A stretch of 64,000 bases of DNA, taken from the NCBI GenBank assembly GCA_036659455.1, contig JAVXCN010000001.1, forward strand, positions 536,530-600,529, written 5' to 3'. Source of the stretch: Victivallaceae bacterium. Lineage in GTDB: Bacteria > Chlamydiota > Chlamydiia > Chlamydiales > Chlamydiaceae. Made by a program: the position numbers and the translations under genes. A model generated the notes under the pieces. The model saw only the letters and a list, made by a program, of their open reading frames with translations. It was not told the DNA's origin and made no database searches. Below, piece by piece: positions 18,632 to 27,701 of the stretch; position 1 is the stretch's first letter, and each line of letters starts with the position of its first letter.

Positions 18632-20722
18632 CTATTCTCTCCTATCTATCCACAAAATGGTATAGTTGATTTCTTGATCTTCGGCTCCGGGTATAAGATC
18701 TTTTCTAATCTTAGGGACGAAAATATTTTTTACGTAGTCTCTGTAAACAATTGTGGTTTTACGGGAACACAAGAAAGTATAGGGAGATTCTTCATGAATT
18801 TTTTCATGGAGTCGATAATAGATTTGCTTACGTTTAGTCCTATCGTATTCATAAGTCAATCGATCGATCAGAGCATCGACTTCAGGACAACTGAATCCGA
18901 CCATATTGGCGGACCCTTTCAAATAAGCTCCTTCGGAATGCCATAGGGCTCTCGGATCTTCGGGAGGAGGGCCCATACACCACCCCATTGATAAAGCATC
19001 GAAACTTTTATCTTCGAATTTCTTGGATAAATCGGCCATGCTTAATCCTAAAATACGACAATCGATACCTGCCGATCGCAGAGACATGGATATTTGTTCA
19101 ACCAAAGCTTTGGAAGAACCGCTTTGAACAAAATAACATAAGTTAAACTTGAAGGGCACTCTGACTCCTTCTATTTCCTTTTCCCGTATCCCATCTCCGT
19201 CGGTATCGATCCATCCCTCATCTTCCAATAATCTTTCGGCCTCTTCCGGGGAAAAACACCAATCCTCAATATCCGAATTATATGAAGGAGAGAACAATGA
19301 AAAAGGACCGGTAATCGCATAGGCATATCCATTAAATATTTGCTCAATGATCCTATCCTTATCTATGAGCATATTCAATGCCTGTCTAACCTTAGTACTC
19401 TCAAAAAATACTGTTTGGAGATTCCATCCGATATAACAATATCCGTTATCCGCACTCACTATTTCTTTAACGGCTGCCCCTTGTTCTACCTGAGTTCGAT
19501 AAGCAGCGGAACGCATGAACTCCTTAAAACCTTCCCTATGATTCGGTGTTAAAAAACACAGATCCAATTTTCCCGTTTTAAAATCGTTAAATATGGCGTC
19601 GCAACTGTCTTTCAGCATAACCGTTACTTTTTCAACCAAACACTTCAACGGCTGATAATGATTCGGATTACGAATAAAGGATATGCAATGATCATCAAAC
19701 CCATTAAAAATATACGGACCTACACTGACGATGTAATTTCCTGCCCAATGAGTCGTAAAATTTTGGGCCCACAAAGAATTATTTTGATAAGTTAAAGGAT
19801 CTCGGTCATCTTCGACGATTTTATTTCCGTCTGAAAAATATTGATAAACAAATCTCGGTAACGGACGAATGTAAAGCGTCTTCTTAAATGCTCCGTACTG
19901 TACCTTATTCTCCTCTTCTCCTTCATCGTTGATTGTCACATGAGATTTCCATCTTACGATAAATGCATGATCGTCGATGACGGAAAAATCAACGATATCT
20001 TCGAAATCACTTCTGAGCGATACAGCTTGCATTTCTGAAATATAAGGATTCATCACGACGTCATAGAAAAATTTAAAATCGTGGGCAGTAAGAGGATGTG
20101 GTTTTTGAAAAACATCATCAAGAACAAAAGATTTCGGGAAAAAATCAGGATTAAGCGGTTGCCAATAAATGTCTTTTCGTAAAAAGATTCGAAACTCTTT
20201 CTCTCCGCTGCCGTCGTTTGTGCTATGTTCTTCGATTTTAAGCGCCAACTCCGGAGCAAACTCTTCAAATTTGCCGACATGTAAAGCGGCTAATCCGGGA
20301 ACACATTGATCATAGAAAGCCACTACCCGATGAAATCCGTTGAAAGGATTTAAATTATCCGGACGACCTACGCATGCCAATCTCAAAGTACCCGAAGGTT
20401 GCAAATCGTTACTTAAGAGATTCGGAAGCGTATTCTCCAAATAGGGGTCCTCGGACAAAATATTCGGATAAACAGGATCTCCGCAAATAACGGTTGATTC
20501 CGGTTTTCGGAGATTCGCAATTTTAAGATCGGAATAATTCTCTTTAATATGATTTTTAGATACAACGTTAAGTAGCTCCTTAACATCATCTCTTAAACCG
20601 TCCACGCCGATTTTTAAGGATTTAACGTCTCTTTCAACCAAATCCGATGACCAATACAACAAAATCAAAACTAGGACTAAAACCAGGCTCAGCACTTTGT
20701 ATAAAAAAAAACTTTTCTTCAT
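18632..20722 (-). CDS. oppA: Oligopeptide-binding protein OppA
   Basis: SBP_bac_5 family peptide-binding protein of about 696 residues from the ATG at 20722; a TTG reading at 20773 is possible. An uncleaved-looking N-terminal membrane helix (about 8-26) is followed by a coiled stretch, then the binding fold: GTLRLACVGRPDNLNPF, later GYCYIGWNLQT, VRQALNMLIDKDRI and SMGWCMGPPPEDP. There is no lipobox cysteine, so it appears membrane-anchored by the helix. First gene of oppA-oppB-oppC. Longer than the usual 540 residues. Confidence 0.87.
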   Translation of the reverse strand: MKKSFFLYKVLSLVLVLVLILLYWSSDLVERDVKSLKIGVDGLRDDVKELLNVVSKNHIKENYSDLKIANLRKPESTVICGDPVYPNILSEDPYLENTLPNLLSNDLQPSGTLRLACVGRPDNLNPFNGFHRVVAFYDQCVPGLAALHVGKFEEFAPELALKIEEHSTNDGSGEKEFRIFLRKDIYWQPLNPDFFPKSFVLDDVFQKPHPLTAHDFKFFYDVVMNPYISEMQAVSLRSDFEDIVDFSVIDDHAFIVRWKSHVTINDEGEEENKVQYGAFKKTLYIRPLPRFVYQYFSDGNKIVEDDRDPLTYQNNSLWAQNFTTHWAGNYIVSVGPYIFNGFDDHCISFIRNPNHYQPLKCLVEKVTVMLKDSCDAIFNDFKTGKLDLCFLTPNHREGFKEFMRSAAYRTQVEQGAAVKEIVSADNGYCYIGWNLQTVFFESTKVRQALNMLIDKDRIIEQIFNGYAYAITGPFSLFSPSYNSDIEDWCFSPEEAERLLEDEGWIDTDGDGIREKEIEGVRVPFKFNLCYFVQSGSSKALVEQISMSLRSAGIDCRILGLSMADLSKKFEDKSFDALSMGWCMGPPPEDPRALWHSEGAYLKGSANMVGFSCPEVDALIDRLTYEYDRTKRKQIYYRLHEKIHEESPYTFLCSRKTTIVYRDYVKNIFVPKIRKDLIPGAEDQEINYTILWIDRRE

Positions 20723-20892
20723 AAGGCTACTGCTTCTCGCTCCTTTTCGGTAAGAAAATCGGCGATTTCCCAAATAAAGAGGTTATTATTAAATAATAGA
20801 AAATTACAAGCAACACGGTCTTTTTTAAAAAGAAACAAACGGAAGCACTGTTTGTTTTAAAGATTTAAAATACGAAACAGGAAGAGGGCTGC

Positions 20893-20922
20893 TCAAAAAA
20901 AAAGCCCCAGTCTAGGGGCTTT
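20893..20922 (-). terminator. Rho-independent terminator
   Basis: Perfect 8-bp stem AAAGCCCC (20901-20908) / GGGGCTTT (20915-20922) with loop AGTCTA. Read on the minus strand, it is followed at once by a run of T (the A-run 20895-20903 on plus), so it ends transcription of the small secreted-protein gene before oppA. Confidence 0.85.
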
Positions 20923-20997
20923 AAAAAATATCTTACCGAAATAAAAACTCGGAAAAATATATGAACAAAAAAACCGACTCAATCGAAGTTTTCCGTT

Positions 20998-21234
20998 CTA
21001 GTCAACTGCTTCTTCTTTATCCGAATTGTTGTTTTCTTCACCTTTTTCTTTTTCAGGGCAAGTCGTTTGATCACATTCTTCATCGGTCAACAATTCTTCG
21101 GAGAATAAGACTACCTGACTTTCCAACCCAAATCTCGCAGACTTAGACGAATCCAATCTAACTTTCGAACCGGCCATTCCTTGAGGAACTCCAAATACCA
21201 ATAAAGCCAAGGCGGCTAAAACCAATTTTTTCAT
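20998..21234 (-). CDS. Small secreted acidic protein
   Basis: 78 residues from the ATG at 21234, which has AAGGAG seven bases upstream; an ATG six bases earlier is inside that spacing. A clean signal peptide (MKKLVLAALALLVFGVPQGMAG) precedes about 56 residues ending in a strongly acidic, Asn/Glu/Lys-rich tail with two cysteines (EECDQTTC). A strong terminator follows, so it is its own transcription unit. I do not recognise a family. It occupies the variable spot between oppA and the CT484-like gene. Confidence 0.65.
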   Translation of the reverse strand: MKKLVLAALALLVFGVPQGMAGSKVRLDSSKSARFGLESQVVLFSEELLTDEECDQTTCPEKEKGEENNNSDKEEAVD

Positions 21235-21386
21235 AATCATTCTCCTTATTTAAATCTCACAACATTCTCAAACTCAGTCATTCGTTCATCAAACAACCGA
21301 ATTTCTTGAAACCGCTTTCCCAATTTTTTTCTGTCGGAAACGCACGCGTGAAGGAGTATAGAGGATATTCATTGCAAAAACAATCA

Positions 21387-21782
21387 CTATTTCAACATGA
21401 AATATTTTTTTTTAATTTGCTCTAACGGACCTTGAGAATGTTGAACATCCTTATAGGGAATCAAAAATAAACCGATAAACAAAAAAATCAATCCGACAAC
21501 CAAAATGAAAACGGTTAGGCAAGTGCTCGAAAAAGACAACGCACGACACATCGTATCCAAGTACCAAGCAAAATTATACACTATCTTTGAACAAGAAAAG
21601 TTTCCGGCTAATCCTTGTAGGCCTACTAATCCTATTAAAGCCGTACTGATCATCGAAATGCCGACTAGGGATATCGATAAGGCAATAACCATCTTCCGCG
21701 AACGATCTTTTTGCTGCCAAGAAGCGGATACTCGTGACGCAAATTCTTTTAAAGGAGAGACACTCGATAAAGAAAGAGTCAA
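21387..21782 (-). CDS. Two-helix membrane protein, inclusion-protein-like
   Basis: 131 residues. Two long hydrophobic stretches (about 32-56 and 86-108) are separated by roughly 30 residues that include two cysteines, with short soluble ends. This bilobed hydrophobic layout is the usual mark of chlamydial Inc proteins inserted in the inclusion membrane by type III secretion; the N-terminus has a Ser/Leu-rich start (MTLSLSSVSPL) compatible with such export. C. trachomatis carries an Inc gene (CT483) in the same place, from memory. Direct evidence is only the topology. Confidence 0.6.
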   Translation of the reverse strand: MTLSLSSVSPLKEFASRVSASWQQKDRSRKMVIALSISLVGISMISTALIGLVGLQGLAGNFSCSKIVYNFAWYLDTMCRALSFSSTCLTVFILVVGLIFLFIGLFLIPYKDVQHSQGPLEQIKKKYFMLK

Positions 21783-21824
21783 AAATCAACCAAATTAAAA
21801 AAAATAAAAATTAATTATAAAATA

Positions 21825-22871
21825 CTAGTAAATAAAAAAAGAACCATAAAAATTAATAAGTTTTTGAGATTTATTATAATTAATTTTTTTTAAAATTTCA
21901 TATATTCTAAGTCCGGAAGAATTCATCCCCTGTCTAAAATATAACATGCCTAATTTAAACATTATGTCTTCGTCGGAAGGCCTTAAATTCAATAAGATCT
22001 CGTATTGACTGATCTCTTCCTCCGGCATTTGCAAATCGTGATAACTATAGGCCAGTTGAGTATGAACCCATGTATTACCGGGAAAATAATCATTTAAAAT
22101 TTTAAATTCTTCAATAGCTCTCTCTGCACAGTTTCGAAATTTATCTCGAGTTTCATTTGAATACCTCGTTTCCGGAATCCAATCTTCACCTTCAAACTCC
22201 GGATATTTTCGAGGATCGGCGTATAAACCGGAAAGCAATACGAAAGCATCGGCCAAGGAAGCATGTGCTTTTAAATCAATCGGCTCTTTCTTCACAGCAT
22301 TCAAGTGTAAATCAACAGCCCTTTCCAGTAAATTTTCACGAAAATAAACCACATCTTTCCAAAAACAAAAGCCACTGACCTTACGAAGGAAAGAAGGAGC
22401 TCTTATGAAGAAACTCCATGATTGTAACAATGCATATTCCCAATCCTGAAGCCTGACGGCTAAACTTTGAGCGGCCGATGCCAACAAAATCTGATGTCGA
22501 TAACTGTTCTCTTTATAACCGATGATTTCCTTAACTTTATTAAGATAAAGCTCACTTAAAGACTGCCTGATTTCCGGCTTTCGAGAACGCAAATAAAGAC
22601 GTAAAATCAAGAAACCAAAAAACGTCAGAAAAAAACAGGCCAAAACAAAAGCAGGAAGAAACGTTTTTCCGGAAATAATACAGGCAGACAAAAAGATCCC
22701 TGTTTCAACAAGCATAAGCGAAAAAGCAACGACATGAAAATAAAAATAGCGAAACAACGATGATTTCAATTTTTTTTTAATGAAAAACCAGAGTATTTCT
22801 ACCTTTTCTTCATAGCCTTTGCGTTCCCTAACCAACCCATCCGTAACATGAGTTTTAAAGGTACCGGTCAT
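21825..22871 (-). CDS. TPR-containing membrane protein (CT484-like)
   Basis: 348 residues. Two membrane helices lie around 40-62 and 70-92. The C-terminal half has TPR-like pairs (AHASLADAFVLLSG, TWVHTQLAYSYHDLQMPEEEISQYEILLNLRPSDEDIMFKLGMLYFRQG). The TPR domain probably sits in the cytosol as a protein-binding platform. It lies divergently from hemH, as its counterpart does in Chlamydia. Function unknown. Confidence 0.72.
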   Translation of the reverse strand: MTGTFKTHVTDGLVRERKGYEEKVEILWFFIKKKLKSSLFRYFYFHVVAFSLMLVETGIFLSACIISGKTFLPAFVLACFFLTFFGFLILRLYLRSRKPEIRQSLSELYLNKVKEIIGYKENSYRHQILLASAAQSLAVRLQDWEYALLQSWSFFIRAPSFLRKVSGFCFWKDVVYFRENLLERAVDLHLNAVKKEPIDLKAHASLADAFVLLSGLYADPRKYPEFEGEDWIPETRYSNETRDKFRNCAERAIEEFKILNDYFPGNTWVHTQLAYSYHDLQMPEEEISQYEILLNLRPSDEDIMFKLGMLYFRQGMNSSGLRIYEILKKINYNKSQKLINFYGSFFIY

Positions 22872-23096
22872 AACATACTCTATTCATATTTCAAAGGCTG
22901 GTTCGTTACTTTTTTACGACTTCCGGAGAACCTTGCATAACTATATAAAAATTCGTAGACTTTAAGGGACACAAGAACCGAACACGAAAACCGCTTACAA
23001 GTCAATAACAAGGCTAATAGTAAGCACTAATTAAACAAGCGGTCAAGGAGAAATGCCTTTTAAACACTTTTTTTATCGGATACATTCGGATACATA

Positions 23097-24065
23097 ATGA
23101 AGGCTTATGTTTTAGCTAACTTCGGAGGGCCTAAAAATACGGAAGACGTCTTTCCTTTTCTGAGAGCTCTTCTTACGGATCCGTACCTGACCGGAAATTT
23201 TCGTCCTTTATGTCTTCACCGTCCTTTCTTTACTTTAATAGCAAAATTAAGAACCAAAAAAGTTTCCGCCCTCTATCAAACCATAGGCGGTAAATCTCCT
23301 ATTTATCGCGACACAAATTTTCTGGCACAAAAACTACGCTTAAAATTACAAGTTCCGGTAATCCCCTTTCACCGTTATCTTCCGGATACTCATGAAGTGT
23401 TTTTGGAAGAGTTGCGGTCTTTATTGCAAAAAAAATACAAAATAACGGTTCTTCCTTTATTTCCCTATTTCACTTACTCAGTAACCGGAAGTATTGCGCA
23501 TTTTTTTTCGAAACATCTCGATTCGAATGGCCTTGAATGGATTAAATCTTTCGGAAATCATCCGGCATTCGTATTTTCGCAAGTCAAACATCTATCGCAA
23601 TATCTGGAAAAACGAAAATTAACACCCAAAAATTGCATACTTATCTTCTCTGCTCACGGAATCCCCAAATCCTTTGTTTTGTCGGGAGATCCTTACGTAC
23701 GAGAATGTTCGGTTTCCTTTCAAAAGATTGCGTCTTACTTCCCTGAGTCCGACAATATACTCTGCTATCAATCCAGATTCGGCCCGGCAAAATGGGTGAC
23801 TCCCTATACGGAAGTCGTATGTCAGCAATTGATTGCCTCAAAGAATAAAAAGAATGCCGTTATCATTCCTTTCGGTTTTCTTTCCGACCATCTGGAAACT
23901 CTGTATGAGATAGAAAAGCTATATCTACCCTTACTCCGAGAAAATGGGTTTAATGCTTATAGACTGCCTGCTTTAGGGAAAACGGACATCTTACCGAAAG
24001 CTTTAACGGAAATTATTCGCACGACAAAAAAAGTAAAAACCGAAAAGCTTCTCAAAAATATTTAA
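23097..24065 (+). CDS. hemH: Ferrochelatase
   Basis: HemH inserts ferrous iron into protoporphyrin IX. The start MKAYVLANFGGPKN, the catalytic histidine in SAHGIPKSF (about residue 185) and the acidic HLETLYEIE segment (about 262-270) are all present. 322 residues, normal. No good Shine-Dalgarno precedes the ATG at 23097; instead a 14-codon ORF (23053-23097) ends in TAATG on the hemH start. The 3' end overlaps the convergent binding-protein gene by four bases. Confidence 0.9.
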   Translation: MKAYVLANFGGPKNTEDVFPFLRALLTDPYLTGNFRPLCLHRPFFTLIAKLRTKKVSALYQTIGGKSPIYRDTNFLAQKLRLKLQVPVIPFHRYLPDTHEVFLEELRSLLQKKYKITVLPLFPYFTYSVTGSIAHFFSKHLDSNGLEWIKSFGNHPAFVFSQVKHLSQYLEKRKLTPKNCILIFSAHGIPKSFVLSGDPYVRECSVSFQKIASYFPESDNILCYQSRFGPAKWVTPYTEVVCQQLIASKNKKNAVIIPFGFLSDHLETLYEIEKLYLPLLRENGFNAYRLPALGKTDILPKALTEIIRTTKKVKTEKLLKNI

Positions 24066-24811
24066 GGAACTTCATAGACCGCTTTTAAGTTAGCGTATTC
24101 TCCGTTGTTCTTCAATTTCGTCAACCCTCGATTGAAGACGCGGATTAAGTGACTTTCCTTATCTTTAACAACCATAAGACGTATACCGTCAGAAGTCAAG
24201 GGCTCGGAAACAATGTCGAGATCCCGTTGATAGACTGTCGAGATTAAATTTGAAGCATTAAGCGCCGGAATTAAAATGGCATCATATTTTCCTTGCAACA
24301 GCTCCTCACATGCATTCGGGATATGATCAAACGTCAAAATAACGGCATCCGGAATCTGTTGTGCCTCTACAGATGAAGAGTCGAAAAGATACGCTCCTAT
24401 CGTTTTTCCGTTTAACGAGTCGAAAGTTCGAAAAGTGCTTCCCTTTTTAACGACTAAAACAGGACCTGTCAATAATAAGGGTTCGGAAAATTCATAATAA
24501 TCAAGCACATCATATCCCGGCAACGTACAAGTAAATATGCCGGCCACTTGACCTTGGTTTAAACATTCTTTTAAACGAACCCAATCCAAATTAACGATAC
24601 TACAATCAAAATGCTCTTCTTTTCCGATGGAATCGGAAAGGACATTCACGAAAGCGTTAACGTTAGGAGTAAATAATCCGAATTGATAAGGGAACCATGT
24701 GACATCGCGACCTATCATCACTTTTTTGGAAAAGCCGCTACATCCGCCCAGCACTATGAGAATTGCCAGCAAAAACGTTCTTCCCAACAATTTCCTATAA
24801 AATTTTAACAT
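24062..24811 (-). CDS. Amino-acid ABC transporter substrate-binding lipoprotein
   Basis: 249 residues, SBP_bac_3 (glutamine/histidine-binding) family. A lipoprotein signal with LGGCSGF places the acylated cysteine near residue 24. Typical landmarks: the DYYEFSEPLLLTGPVLVVKKGS segment, LNGKTIGAYLFDSS, and the closing LTKLKNNGEYANLKAVY helix. GAGAGG lies before the ATG. In C. trachomatis the equivalent (CT486) is named fliY/glnH. Substrate not predictable; no permease or ATPase gene is adjacent. Confidence 0.82.
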   Translation of the reverse strand: MLKFYRKLLGRTFLLAILIVLGGCSGFSKKVMIGRDVTWFPYQFGLFTPNVNAFVNVLSDSIGKEEHFDCSIVNLDWVRLKECLNQGQVAGIFTCTLPGYDVLDYYEFSEPLLLTGPVLVVKKGSTFRTFDSLNGKTIGAYLFDSSSVEAQQIPDAVILTFDHIPNACEELLQGKYDAILIPALNASNLISTVYQRDLDIVSEPLTSDGIRLMVVKDKESHLIRVFNRGLTKLKNNGEYANLKAVYEVP

Positions 24812-24881
24812 CGACCTCTCCCGATTTCTTTATACCCCCAGCCACACAATATCCAAGAGAGCAAGTTTTGACAAGTATGAT

Positions 24882-25445
24882 TTACGGCTCTGATCTCAAT
24901 CTATATTCGGCAAAACCGGAACTTCCTAATTTTTTAAAACGTACTTTACTCAATACGGAGGGGATCCTCATTTCGTAATCTTTATGGGATTCAACGAAAA
25001 TAACTCCTTTCGCAACCAATAATTTTTCATTAACGATTTGTTCCAAAAGATTCGGAACGATACAAGGAATATTTTCATAAGGAGGGTCGATGTAAATAAT
25101 ATCGAACGAGGCTCCGATACCGGCTAAATATTTCAATCCGCAAAATACGTTTTTGGAAATAATCTTAACGGGTTCTCGAGGTTTGACACGTTTTAAATTT
25201 TCCTTAATAATCCGTACTGAATCATGAGAGGAATCGACAAAAACCGCGGAAGAAGCGCCTTGACTTAAAGCCTCTAACCCTACGACTCCCGTACCTGCAA
25301 ACAAATCCAAAAAATGTGCGCCTTCGATATAACCGCGACAAATATTAAAAAAACATTCTTTAAGAAGACCGGAAGTCGGTCTTATTTTTACGGATTTGAA
25401 AGACTTTAAAAGTATGCCTCTATATTGACCCGATAATATTCTCAT
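24882..25445 (-). CDS. rsmD: 16S rRNA (guanine966-N2)-methyltransferase
   Basis: 187 residues. The start RILSGQYRGI, the SAM-binding FAGTGVVGLEALSQGA (about 47-62) and catalytic DPPYE (about 118-122) are characteristic of RsmD, which methylates G966 of 16S rRNA. Its ATG overlaps the stop of the upstream phosphoesterase gene by ATGA. Confidence 0.9.
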   Translation of the reverse strand: MRILSGQYRGILLKSFKSVKIRPTSGLLKECFFNICRGYIEGAHFLDLFAGTGVVGLEALSQGASSAVFVDSSHDSVRIIKENLKRVKPREPVKIISKNVFCGLKYLAGIGASFDIIYIDPPYENIPCIVPNLLEQIVNEKLLVAKGVIFVESHKDYEMRIPSVLSKVRFKKLGSSGFAEYRLRSEP

Positions 25446-26215
25446 AAACTCAACGGATATTCCAGAGGATTAAAATTCAAAAAATCGGCTGACGTTAATC
25501 GATAATCGACACGTCCTATTTTTCCGAAAATAGGCTTTTCCTTTCGAAAGACAGATTTTATGCCGTGTAAATGACCGAAAAAACATACCTCAACGTTATA
25601 TTTTTCAAGCATATCGGACACAGGCCCTGAAGTTCCGTCAGAGCTGATCGGAGGGAAGTGAGTCATGACAATACGTCTTTCAAAATTTTCCGGTATGGCC
25701 TTCAATCCGAGTTCCAATCTATCCAGTTCTCTTAAAAAAATTTTCCGATCTTCCAAAGAATCCCTTCGAATATGCCTCTCATCGGTATCTCCATGATCAT
25801 CATTAAAAAGTCGCGAATCCGTTACGATGGATTCCGAATTCCATAATCTCGCTCCTGTAATGGCTACGGAAGCTTCCGGAAGCAAAAAGCAATTATTCTT
25901 AATGAAAAAACAATCTTTAGGGAGGATTGCCGAAATTTTTTTGTAGGAAGCAGAACTCCAATAATCATGATTTCCTCTAATAAATACTTTCTTTCCCGGT
26001 AAATCAGCCAAAAAAGATAAATCCGTCTTAAATTCCTGCAAATCGGAAGCCCAGGAAATATCTCCCGGAATCAATACGATATCCTTTTCGGAAACGTTAC
26101 GACTCCAAGCATCATGAATGCGATCCATATACCCTAACCATGCATCACCGAAAATTTCCATAGTTTTCTGAGGAACACCTTTAGCTAAGTGAAGATCCGC
26201 TATTATTTTCAACAC
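25442..26215 (-). CDS. Calcineurin-like metallophosphoesterase (CT488-like)
   Basis: 257 residues with all five metallophosphoesterase motifs: ADLHLA (6-11), GDISWA (about 50), GNHDYW (about 80), THFPP (about 190) and FGHLHG (about 218). The start is GTG at 26215, with a weak Shine-Dalgarno. Substrate unknown; this group is annotated as predicted phosphohydrolase. Coupled to rsmD by a four-base overlap. Confidence 0.82.
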   Translation of the reverse strand: MLKIIADLHLAKGVPQKTMEIFGDAWLGYMDRIHDAWSRNVSEKDIVLIPGDISWASDLQEFKTDLSFLADLPGKKVFIRGNHDYWSSASYKKISAILPKDCFFIKNNCFLLPEASVAITGARLWNSESIVTDSRLFNDDHGDTDERHIRRDSLEDRKIFLRELDRLELGLKAIPENFERRIVMTHFPPISSDGTSGPVSDMLEKYNVEVCFFGHLHGIKSVFRKEKPIFGKIGRVDYRLTSADFLNFNPLEYPLSL

Positions 26216-26281
26216 GAATAGAAAAGCTCAAAAAGATAGATGTTCAATTTTACAAAAACCGACAAAAACCGACAAGGGAAG

Positions 26282-27622
26282 TTAAAAAACGTAGTAATCG
26301 GGAAGAATCGTTCCCTTAGGAACCACTATAATGCCATCTCTCACAGAAATATTATTATCTTCGGAATCAAAATTAATAAATCCTTGTTTATTAATCAGTT
26401 GAACACCTTTTCCCAAAAAGGCGTTTTCATCGACGATACTCTTTTCTATAACGCAATCGGAAGAAATCCCTACATTTCCCCCATAATACTCGTTACCTAG
26501 GATTACGGAATCCGAAATCCTAGTATTTTCTCCTATAGTCGTACGAACCCCTAGCACACTTCCCGAAACCGAAGCTTGATCAACGACGCATCCTTCGCAA
26601 ATCAATGAATTCGAAATCAAAGAGTTATTAATAATCGCTCCGGGAAGATTGTGGTGATAACTGAAAATGGTTCCTCTATTGTCGTAACAACACAATCCCT
26701 TTCCGCTTTCTTCCGGTCGTTTCCGAATCAATTTTAAATTTGCCTCGTAATAAGATTCTATGGTTCCGATATCAGCCCAATAACCATCGAAAAGAAAAAC
26801 AAAAAGACCTTTTTTGTTAATCTGAGAATGTATGAGATGTTTACCGAAATCATCTCTCGGATCTTCGGTAAGAAGAGAAAATAGCGATTCTTTTTTAAAA
26901 AGATAAATTCCCATCGATCCCAAAAACAGCGAAGCATCTCTGCCGAATTTAAATTTACTCATCATTTCTTCGGAAATCTTGAACGATTCTATTACGGATT
27001 CGCTTTCCGGCTTTTCGAAAAAATCAATAACTTGACCATTCGACTCATCGATTTTTAAAATACCCATTCTCGAAACATCTTTTTCAGGTATGGGCTGAGC
27101 CGCAATTAACATATCCGAATCTACTTTCCGCGCGTATCCGATCATTTCCTGAAAATTGATGTTGTATAATTGATCACCGGACAGAATAAGAAAATAATCG
27201 AGATCGAATTGTTCGAAATAGCTGATGTTTTGTCTTACTGCATCAGCGGTTCCCTTATAACAAACCGGATTCTCACCTTCGGGAGAGAGAAGATGTATCA
27301 GAGGTTCCGTGTTACCTCTCGGATAATGGCAAGAGCCGAATATATGATTTTGTAACGTATGGGTCAGATACTGCCCTATAACGAAAATTCGAGACAATCC
27401 CGATGTTATGGCATGAGAGATCGGAATATCGATCAACTTATAACGACCGCCAAACGAAACGGCAGGCTTACACCTGGTCTGGGTAAGAGGAGACAATCTC
27501 TTCCCTTCACCGCCGCAAAGAAGAATCACTCCGATTCTATCCAGAATATCGCTACAACCGAATGATGAGTCTTCATTATTCTCTATAAAATTAATAAAAT
27601 TAATATTTTTATTAAGTGACAT
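26282..27622 (-). CDS. glgC: Glucose-1-phosphate adenylyltransferase
   Basis: GlgC makes ADP-glucose for glycogen. 446 residues: an AT-rich-coded 28-residue start, then LCGGEGKRLSPLTQTRCKPAV (nucleotide site), the FVIGQY segment, and a C-terminal left-handed beta-helix with repeats ending at PDYYVF. GGAG is well placed before the ATG at 27622 and abuts one arm of an AT-only inverted repeat. Glycogen accumulates in inclusions of several Chlamydiaceae, so the presence of glgC is in line with that group. Confidence 0.93.
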   Translation of the reverse strand: MSLNKNINFINFIENNEDSSFGCSDILDRIGVILLCGGEGKRLSPLTQTRCKPAVSFGGRYKLIDIPISHAITSGLSRIFVIGQYLTHTLQNHIFGSCHYPRGNTEPLIHLLSPEGENPVCYKGTADAVRQNISYFEQFDLDYFLILSGDQLYNINFQEMIGYARKVDSDMLIAAQPIPEKDVSRMGILKIDESNGQVIDFFEKPESESVIESFKISEEMMSKFKFGRDASLFLGSMGIYLFKKESLFSLLTEDPRDDFGKHLIHSQINKKGLFVFLFDGYWADIGTIESYYEANLKLIRKRPEESGKGLCCYDNRGTIFSYHHNLPGAIINNSLISNSLICEGCVVDQASVSGSVLGVRTTIGENTRISDSVILGNEYYGGNVGISSDCVIEKSIVDENAFLGKGVQLINKQGFINFDSEDNNISVRDGIIVVPKGTILPDYYVF

Positions 27623-27634
27623 TAGATCGACTCC

Positions 27635-27701
27635 TTATTAATTTTATAAATAAAAAATTAATAAAAACCAATAAATAAAATAATAAAAATAATTTTATTT
27701 A
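27635..27701. repeat. Two AT-only perfect inverted repeats between pyrF and glgC
   Basis: First: TTATTAATTTT (27635-27645) and AAAATTAATAA (27654-27664), 8-base loop. Second: TAAATAAAAT (27672-27681) and ATTTTATTTA (27692-27701), which runs into the pyrF stop codon. All pairs are A-T. On the minus strand the inner arm of the first repeat touches the glgC Shine-Dalgarno. Possible weak terminator or translational control; could also be chance in an extremely AT-rich gap. Confidence 0.5.
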
